Source of the DNA: Pseudomonadota bacterium
GTDB lineage: Bacteria > Pseudomonadota > Alphaproteobacteria > Rhizobiales > Xanthobacteraceae
Assembly: GCA_023431725.1 (NCBI GenBank)
Contig: JAEYVN010000282.1
Location: 1-14,502, forward strand
Direction of reading: 5' to 3'
DNA length: 14,502 nt
The notes under the pieces were generated by a model. It ran no database searches and was not told the origin of the DNA. It saw only the letters and a list, made by a program, of their open reading frames with translations. The stretch's first letter is position 1, and every line of letters starts with the position of its first letter. Below, piece after piece: positions 9,965-14,502 of this stretch. The translations under genes and the position numbers were made by a program.

Positions 9965-11371
9965 ATGCTTGAACGCCAAAACTACGACATCGCTGCCCTG
10001 TATGAAGCACGCGAACGCGAGCGGTTCGACATTCATACGCGCTTCCTTAACGAGCAAATGGTTCGGGTGCTGCGGACGATCGGCTATGACGTCGGCTTCC
10101 GCCGAGGCCTGGGGCAGTATCTCTACGATCGAAAAGATGCACGGTACCTTGACCTCCTGAGCGGATTCGGGGTTTTCGGAGTTGGCCGGAATCATCCGGC
10201 CCTGCGTGTGGCGCTGGAAAGCGTACTGGACGCTGAACTGCCTAACCTTGTGCAGATGGATGTGCCGGCCCTGGCAGGCGTTCTGGCCGAGCGGCTGCTG
10301 GCGAAGGCCCCCTATCTCGACAAGGTGTTCTTCGCCAATTCCGGCACGGAATCGGTCGAGGCGGCCATCAAGTTCGCCCGCGCGGCAACGGGGCGGTCGC
10401 GTATTCTGTCCTGCGAACATGCGTTCCATGGGCTGACCTTTGGCTCGCTCTCGCTGATCGGCGATGACATCTTCAAAAACGGCTTCGAACCGCTCCTTGG
10501 CGATTGCGCCGCCGTTCCCTTCAACGATCTCAACGCACTCGAGGACAAGCTCCGCACCCGCGAAGTAGCCGCCTTCATTGTCGAACCGATCCAGGGCAAG
10601 GGCGTTCATCTGCCGAATCCCGACTACCTAAAGAATGCGGCAGAGCTTTGCCGCCGGTATGGCAGTCTTTTCATTGCCGACGAGATCCAGTGCGGCCTGG
10701 GCCGCACCGGCAAGTTCTTCGCCGTCGATCATTTCGACGTAAAGCCGGATATGATCCTTGTCGCTAAAGCCTTGTCGGGTGGGCATGTGCCCGTAGGCGC
10801 GGTACTGACGCGCAAGGAAATCTACGACAAGCTGTTCAATCGCATGGATCGCGCGGTGGTGCACGGGTCCACCTTTGCCAAGAACGATCTGGCGATGGCA
10901 GCGGGTATCGCCACGCTGCAAGTCATCGAATCCGAACAGCTGGTCGAGAATGCCGCACGAACGGGCGAACGCCTGCTGACCTCGTTCCGTGCGATGATGG
11001 ATCGGCACGAATTGCTGTGCGACGTCCGGGGCATGGGGCTCATGATTGGCATCGAGTTCGGAGCGCCGAAATCACTCAAATTGCGCGCCTCGTGGACGAT
11101 GATCGAAACGGCGAACAAAGGACTCTTCTGCCAGCTCATCACCATACCGTTGTTCAAGGAACACAAGATCCTGACCCAGGTGGCGGGCCATGGGAGCCGC
11201 ACCATTAAGCTGCTTCCGCCCTACGTGATTAACGACGACGATTGCGCCTGGATCGAAAACGCCTTCGATACCGTGATTGCGGAGAGCCACCGCGTACCGG
11301 GGGCGATCTGGTCGCTCGGCAAGACCCTGATTGAGAATGCCGCCGCAGCCAGGCGCGCACAGGCCTCCTGA
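9965..11371 (+). CDS. hpnO: Hopanoid aminotransferase HpnO (class III, PLP-dependent)
   Basis: Class III (ornithine/acetylornithine-type) aminotransferase. In hopanoid producers HpnO installs the terminal amino group that gives aminobacteriohopanetriol. The 468-residue product is slightly longer than ordinary acetylornithine aminotransferases and carries an N-terminal extension of about 40 residues. The PLP-site elements are intact: F-A-N-S-G-T-E-S for phosphate binding, H-A-F-H-G, F-I-A-D-E-I-Q with D239, and V-A-K-A-L-S-G-G with the Schiff-base K268, then H-G-S-T-F-A-K-N. There is no signal peptide, so it is cytosolic. The ATG at 9965 lacks a clear Shine-Dalgarno. Sequence alone could fit another class III aminotransferase; the assignment as HpnO rests on the hopanoid neighbourhood and the general look of the protein. 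Confidence 0.9.
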   Translation: MLERQNYDIAALYEARERERFDIHTRFLNEQMVRVLRTIGYDVGFRRGLGQYLYDRKDARYLDLLSGFGVFGVGRNHPALRVALESVLDAELPNLVQMDVPALAGVLAERLLAKAPYLDKVFFANSGTESVEAAIKFARAATGRSRILSCEHAFHGLTFGSLSLIGDDIFKNGFEPLLGDCAAVPFNDLNALEDKLRTREVAAFIVEPIQGKGVHLPNPDYLKNAAELCRRYGSLFIADEIQCGLGRTGKFFAVDHFDVKPDMILVAKALSGGHVPVGAVLTRKEIYDKLFNRMDRAVVHGSTFAKNDLAMAAGIATLQVIESEQLVENAARTGERLLTSFRAMMDRHELLCDVRGMGLMIGIEFGAPKSLKLRASWTMIETANKGLFCQLITIPLFKEHKILTQVAGHGSRTIKLLPPYVINDDDCAWIENAFDTVIAESHRVPGAIWSLGKTLIENAAAARRAQAS

Positions 11372-11424
11372 TGGAAAAAGTTCAAAAATCACCGCATCGG
11401 TAATGAAATAAATGGACCCGGTCA

Positions 11425-11448
11425 GGGTTTATTAACCCCGCAATTTTT
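11425..11448 (+). terminator. Possible weak terminator of hpnO
   Basis: GGGTT (11425-11429) pairs with AACCC (11434-11438) over a TATT loop, and five T residues follow at 11444-11448 after a 5-nt gap. The stem is short and the T-run is displaced, so this is a weak candidate only. Confidence 0.25.
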
Positions 11449-11576
11449 GTCGGCGCCCAGACCTCGATTCGACCAATCGGAACAAAACGGCGTCATTTTG
11501 CGAACCCCGGAACAAATATGGTCGCTGCCACTTTCAATGCGTGTTAACGTGTATTTCCCGGCGAGGGCGCCGAAAC

Positions 11577-11580
11577 GGAG
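11577..11580 (+). promoter_or_regulatory. Shine-Dalgarno of csp (supports GTG start)
   Basis: GGAG lies 9 nt before the GTG at 11590, and the protein then begins M-A-K-G-T-V-K-W-F, exactly as cold-shock proteins usually do. This settles the non-ATG start. Confidence 0.65.
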
Positions 11581-11589
11581 AAACTACAA

Positions 11590-11790
11590 GTGGCTAAAGG
11601 CACCGTGAAGTGGTTCAACAGCACGAAGGGATACGGATTCATTCAGCCTGATACGGGCGGGAAGGACGTATTCGTTCACATCTCTGCTGTCGAAAAGGCT
11701 GGTCTGAGAGGTCTCAACGAAGGTCAGAAGATCGAATACGAGATCGTGTCAAATCGCGGCAAAGAAGCTGCGGAAAATCTGAAAGTCTGA
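11590..11790 (+). CDS. Cold-shock protein, CspA family
   Basis: A 66-residue single cold-shock domain (OB fold) that binds single-stranded RNA or DNA, acting as an RNA chaperone in the cytosol. RNP1 is K-G-Y-G-F-I-Q at 13-19 and RNP2 is V-F-V-H-I-S at 27-32, with the conserved W8 and F9. The start codon is GTG. It stands alone between a 218-bp upstream gap and its own terminator, so it is likely a single-gene transcript. Whether it is cold-induced cannot be read from the sequence; members of this family are also expressed constitutively or in stationary phase. The paralogue number (cspA, B, C...) cannot be decided from one window. Confidence 0.95.
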   Translation: MAKGTVKWFNSTKGYGFIQPDTGGKDVFVHISAVEKAGLRGLNEGQKIEYEIVSNRGKEAAENLKV

Positions 11791-11796
11791 AATGTG

Positions 11797-11821
11797 AGCC
11801 CGGCCCTGCGCCGGGCTTTTT
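11797..11821 (+). terminator. Intrinsic terminator of csp
   Basis: AGCCCGGC (11797-11804) and GCCGGGCT (11810-11817) form a perfect 8-bp GC-rich stem with a 5-nt loop, followed directly by a T-run through 11821. It starts 6 bp after the csp stop. On the minus strand there is no T-run, so it should act in one direction only. Confidence 0.9.
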
Positions 11822-12034
11822 ATTGGCGCGATATTCGCTTCATGCGCGTTATTCGCCCCATGAACGCAAGCGTCTTGAGCCCAGTTCGCTCCGTTTCGCG
11901 CTCCCTCGCGGGTTCCACTCCGAACCAGCATCCCGTAGTCTAGCAGAAGAGCCGGTTCGCCTGGCGGGACCTTGTGGCGCTCGAAACCATTCGCCGGCCT
12001 GTGTCTGCCGCCGCAGGCATGAGTAGATCAAGGA
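11822..12034. other. Non-coding gap between csp terminator and amidohydrolase stop
   Basis: A 213-bp stretch between convergent genes. It holds the imperfect tandem repeat near its left end and a small inverted repeat, GGTTC/GAACC at 11911-11926. Short open frames on both strands here have no ribosome-binding site or protein-like composition. I see no convincing RNA gene, though the GC-rich inverted repeats could be a decayed repetitive element. Confidence 0.4.
11828..11862. repeat. Imperfect 18-bp tandem duplication downstream of csp
   Basis: GCGWTATTCGCYYCATG occurs at 11828-11844 and again at 11846-11862, period 18 bp, with 14 of 17 positions identical. It begins 7 bp after the csp terminator in non-coding DNA. 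Confidence 0.5.
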
Positions 12035-13564
12035 TCAGAAACGCGGCAAGCGCTCGATGTCGAGATCGGCCGTCATCAGCAATTCATGCGACCGGTCGAG
12101 CCACGGCTGCAGCGTGGCGACGCGCTGGCTAATCGTCTCGAAGTCCTTTCGGAAACCGGGCATCACCGCATCCACCTCTTCATAGATGGCGTTTTCGTCG
12201 ATGGTCGTCAGCTTGCGGTCGCGCACGACGACGTGGCCATCGACCACGACATGACGAACACCGCGTCCGGCCTCGACATGCACGAGTTGCCGCGCAGCAC
12301 TGTTCATCGGACTCCAGCTGGGATCACTCATATCGATCAGCGTCAGGTCGGCCTTGTAGCCGGTCGCAATGCGGCCGATGAGATGGCCCAGCCGCGCACC
12401 ATCCGCACCGGCCTCAGTGGCCGCACGCACGGCAAATGTCGTTTGCACCTGCCCCGGAATCGGATCGCTCACCGCCGCCAGCAGACTGAACAGCTTCATC
12501 GCCACGAACATGTTCTGCGCATCCGAGCAACTGCAATTGTCACAGCCGAGGCCGATCCGCACGCCTGCATCCTGCAACGTCCGGATCGGCGGAATGCCGC
12601 ATTTCATTTTCAGGTTGCCTTGCGGATTGAGCACGACACCTGTGCCGTGCTCCGCCAGCAATTCTATCTCGTCCGGCGCAAGCCAGACGCTGTGCGCAAG
12701 GTTCAGCCGCTCATCGAGATTACCCTCAGCAGCAAGGCGATGAATGAGACGCCCCTTGTGCTCGGGCAGCGTATAGCGCGCCTGCAGGGCCATGCCGCGC
12801 GATTCATAGATATGCGAATAGACCGGGATATCGTAGCGGCGCGCCAGTTCCATGGTCCTCGACATGAGGTCCGGCGAGCATCGTTCCGGCGCTGACGGCC
12901 CAAGCGCCCAATGCACTCGGTCGCGGTCTGGCCCCTTCAAGCGCGTCGTTTCGAAATGACCGAGCAAATCGAGATTGCGCTCCGGCTCTGCTGCTGTGGA
13001 CAGCAGGTGGTGCACCTCGGGCGGGAAGGTCTCCTTCCAAAAGGGAATGGTTTCGAGGCCCTTGCGGTCGGCATATTGAAGCGCGAACACCACGCGAATG
13101 CCGATCTGCTCATAGACTTCCATCACCGTATCGAAGTGCCGGTCTTCGAACGGATAAAGCGTCAGCATGTCCTGGATGGTCGTCATGCCTGAACGCAGAC
13201 ATTCCAATGCCCCGAGCAGTGTCCTCGCGCGCACCTCTTCCACGGATCGCGGCGGATACTGCGGCGGCAGGGCATAGAGGCGCCAGCTCTCCAGCGGAAC
13301 TTCTTCCAGCGTACCTTTCGCAAGCACATCATGCGAGTGGTAATGCGCGTTGACGAAGCCGGGCAGCACCAGATGCCTGCGCGCATCGATTGTTTCGATG
13401 CTTGCGTTCTCCGGCTCTGCAAAGCGAGTGGCGATACCGACGATCCGGTCGCCGGCGATTGCGACATCCGCCACTGCGGGCCGGTGCCAATCCTGATCCG
13501 GCAAAAGCACGTGGCCGCCCTTAATCAGAAGCGTAGTCCCGGACGGTAGTGCTGAGAAAGACAT
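12035..13564 (-). CDS. Metal-dependent amidohydrolase, AtzA/TrzN/deaminase-like
   Basis: Cytosolic hydrolase of the amidohydrolase superfamily, the group holding chlorohydrolases and cytosine/guanine-type deaminases; the substrate is unknown. The 509-residue product has the usual plan: a beta-sandwich N-terminus, then P-G-F-V-N-A-H-Y-H with metal ligands H74 and H76, Y-S-H-I-Y-E with H251 and catalytic E254, L-A-H-S with H291, and G-C-D-N with D342. The H251 to E254 and H291 to D342 spacings agree with the AtzA-type ligand pattern as I remember it. G-C-D-N-C-S-C-S-D after the last ligand is Cys-rich and unusual. ATG 13564 has GGGAG about 5 nt upstream on the minus strand. It diverges from a second amidohydrolase gene 130 bp away, which suggests linked degradation of related heterocyclic amines or ureides. 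Confidence 0.88.
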   Translation of the reverse strand: MSFSALPSGTTLLIKGGHVLLPDQDWHRPAVADVAIAGDRIVGIATRFAEPENASIETIDARRHLVLPGFVNAHYHSHDVLAKGTLEEVPLESWRLYALPPQYPPRSVEEVRARTLLGALECLRSGMTTIQDMLTLYPFEDRHFDTVMEVYEQIGIRVVFALQYADRKGLETIPFWKETFPPEVHHLLSTAAEPERNLDLLGHFETTRLKGPDRDRVHWALGPSAPERCSPDLMSRTMELARRYDIPVYSHIYESRGMALQARYTLPEHKGRLIHRLAAEGNLDERLNLAHSVWLAPDEIELLAEHGTGVVLNPQGNLKMKCGIPPIRTLQDAGVRIGLGCDNCSCSDAQNMFVAMKLFSLLAAVSDPIPGQVQTTFAVRAATEAGADGARLGHLIGRIATGYKADLTLIDMSDPSWSPMNSAARQLVHVEAGRGVRHVVVDGHVVVRDRKLTTIDENAIYEEVDAVMPGFRKDFETISQRVATLQPWLDRSHELLMTADLDIERLPRF

Positions 13565-13694
13565 AGAAGCTCCCGGTCATATGATCGCACGCCGCATGGC
13601 CGCCCGCTGTATGCAAGAGGTGTGCCTCATGGTCGGCGGTCACGATGCAATTGGCATAGCGATTGCTCAGCAAGTGGCAGCAGAGGAGAAAAAC
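13565..13694. promoter_or_regulatory. Divergent region between the two amidohydrolase genes
   Basis: This 130-bp gap should hold promoters for both genes. It contains a perfect inverted repeat TTGCT-C-AGCAA at 13663-13673, 22 bp before the downstream gene's GTG, and the palindrome TCATATGA at 13577-13584. Either could be an operator. Part of the gap may instead be coding if the right-hand gene starts upstream of 13695. Confidence 0.4.
13683..13688 (+). promoter_or_regulatory. Shine-Dalgarno deciding the second amidohydrolase start
   Basis: GAGGAG lies 6 nt before the GTG at 13695, the best ribosome-binding site in the window. In-frame ATG codons further up (13629, 13611, 13596, 13581) lack such a site. 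Confidence 0.7.
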
Positions 13695-14502
13695 GTGAGC
13701 GAAACACTTTGCATCCGGGATGTTCTGGTGCTCGATCCCTTGCAGCCGGAAGGCCCGCAGCAAACGGATTTTCTGATTCGCGACGGTACAATTGCGGCTC
13801 GCGGCAATCTCGGCGCGGCGATCGAGTCGGACCCGCCCGCGCGTATCATCGACGGCCGCAACCGACTGTTGTTGCCGGGACTCATCAACGCGCACACACA
13901 TTCGCCGCTCAATATTCTGAAGGGAACCGGCGATATCCTCAGCCATCCAGCCTTCATGTGGCGCAACCAGGCGGATACAGCCGCGCGCACCCCCGATGAA
14001 ATCCGACTGTCCACGCTGCTGGGCTGCATCGAACATTTGCTCAACGGCACAACATCTGTGATTGATCACTTCCCCGAACAGGGGGTCAGCGATCGTGATG
14101 TCGATGCTGCAGTGGATGCCTATCAAATGTCCGGAATGCGGGCGCTGGTCGCTCTACGCGTCTTCGATGAAGATTATGCCGACATCATGCCGGAAGGCGG
14201 CCTGCCCACTGACATCGATGCAGCGAATCCGCTGAGGCCGCCGCCGCTGGCCGAAAGTCTGGCGCTGATCAAGAACGCTATCGAAAAGCATGATCACAGC
14301 GAAAATGGCCGCATCCGCATCTGTCCGGCACCATCAAATCCCGGACGCTGCAGCGATGCCCTGCTTGTCGCAGTCACCGAAATGGCCGAACACTACGATA
14401 CGTCGCTGCATACGCACCTCTTGGAAACGCAGATTCAGAAGCAATTGGCGGTCACCCGGCACGGGGTGACGATGGTGAAACACCTTGATCGTCTTGGCTT
14501 TC
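13695..14502 (+). CDS. Second metal-dependent amidohydrolase (3' partial)
   Basis: The frame runs off the right edge; 269 residues are visible of an expected ~450-480. It belongs to the same superfamily as the divergent neighbour. The N-terminal sheet is followed by L-P-G-L-I-N-A-H-T-H-S with metal ligands H67 and H69. N-G-T-T-S-V-I-D-H follows near 117-125, and L-H-T-H-L-L-E-T-Q with H241 and E244 lies close to the edge. The remaining His and Asp ligands lie outside the window. GTG at 13695 is chosen for its strong GAGGAG site and because M-S-E-T-L-C-I-R-D-V-L-V-L-D is a normal start for the family. The frame is open upstream with in-frame ATGs at 13629 and earlier, so a longer N-terminus is not excluded. 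The substrate is unknown. The two proteins differ clearly in sequence, so this is not a recent duplication. Confidence 0.85.
   Translation, partial: MSETLCIRDVLVLDPLQPEGPQQTDFLIRDGTIAARGNLGAAIESDPPARIIDGRNRLLLPGLINAHTHSPLNILKGTGDILSHPAFMWRNQADTAARTPDEIRLSTLLGCIEHLLNGTTSVIDHFPEQGVSDRDVDAAVDAYQMSGMRALVALRVFDEDYADIMPEGGLPTDIDAANPLRPPPLAESLALIKNAIEKHDHSENGRIRICPAPSNPGRCSDALLVAVTEMAEHYDTSLHTHLLETQIQKQLAVTRHGVTMVKHLDRLGF

Larger units (their letters stand above)
11372..11589. promoter_or_regulatory. Intergenic region and probable leader of the cold-shock gene
   Basis: This 218-bp gap has no gene. It should hold the csp promoter and a long 5' leader, which is common for cold-shock genes. The first half is AT-rich. 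The 9-mer CGGAACAAA occurs at 11478-11486 and 11508-11516, exactly 30 bp apart (about three helical turns). I could not place -35/-10 boxes with confidence. Confidence 0.45.

Noticed and set aside
11479..11535. EcfG-type stress promoters at the two GGAAC sites upstream of csp
   Set aside because: Neither copy is followed by CGTT at 16-17 bp; kept only as an unexplained repeat.
11905..11930. A T-arm-like sequence (GGTTC-CACTCC-GAACC) suggesting a tRNA
   Set aside because: The T-loop lacks the needed purine after TTC, and no acceptor, D or anticodon arms can be built around it.
11823..12031. Short open frames on both strands (about 60-67 codons) between csp and the amidohydrolase
   Set aside because: No ribosome-binding site and an Arg/Ser/Pro-rich composition as expected of translated GC-rich non-coding DNA.
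12086..12895. A 269-codon plus-strand frame opposite the first amidohydrolase
   Set aside because: Arg/His-rich shadow frame; the minus-strand gene has intact metal-binding motifs.
13521..14126. A 201-codon minus-strand frame across the second amidohydrolase start
   Set aside because: It overlaps two better-supported genes, lacks any recognisable domain, and conflicts with the strong ribosome-binding site on the plus strand.

Overview
The window is about 14.5 kb of roughly 60% GC, gene-dense DNA. It looks like an alphaproteobacterium of the order Hyphomicrobiales (Bradyrhizobium / Rhodopseudomonas / Afipia-like). The basis is a hopanoid gene set containing shc, hpnG, hpnH, hpnN and hpnO together with a hopanoid-cluster type ispH and dxs, plus the character of the protein sequences. 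The genus is an inference from memory of these families; no search was possible.

Layout, left to right: (1) shc (5' end outside the window) and hpnG on the plus strand, 18 bp apart. (2) hpnH, ispH and dxs on the minus strand, tightly packed and read dxs to ispH to hpnH; hpnH converges on hpnG and the two coding regions overlap by 60 bp. (3) A ~150 bp divergent control region containing a 10-bp direct repeat. (4) hpnN (plus), a large RND/MMPL-type membrane transporter. (5) A minus-strand gene for a secreted DUF2147 protein whose 3' end runs 66 bp into hpnN. (6) hpnO (plus), a PLP aminotransferase. (7) A csp cold-shock gene with a clear intrinsic terminator. (8) Two divergent amidohydrolase genes, the second cut by the right edge of the window.

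Functionally, about 11.4 kb form one hopanoid module. Dxs and IspH are the first and last enzymes of the MEP isoprenoid pathway. Shc cyclises squalene to hopene, HpnH adds the adenosyl side chain, HpnG removes adenine, and HpnO makes the amino-bacteriohopanetriol end product. HpnN moves hopanoids from the inner membrane towards the outer membrane. The squalene genes (hpnC, hpnD, hpnE) are not in view and probably lie to the left. The DUF2147 protein is the one uncharacterised player in the block; its signal peptide would place it in the periplasm, where hopanoids leaving HpnN must cross.

The right side is unrelated housekeeping or catabolic DNA: a cold-shock protein and two metal-dependent amidohydrolases of the AtzA/TrzN/SsnA/deaminase type, with unknown substrates. 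I see no transposase, integrase, tRNA, rRNA or CRISPR array. No stretch longer than 300 bases lacks a gene.
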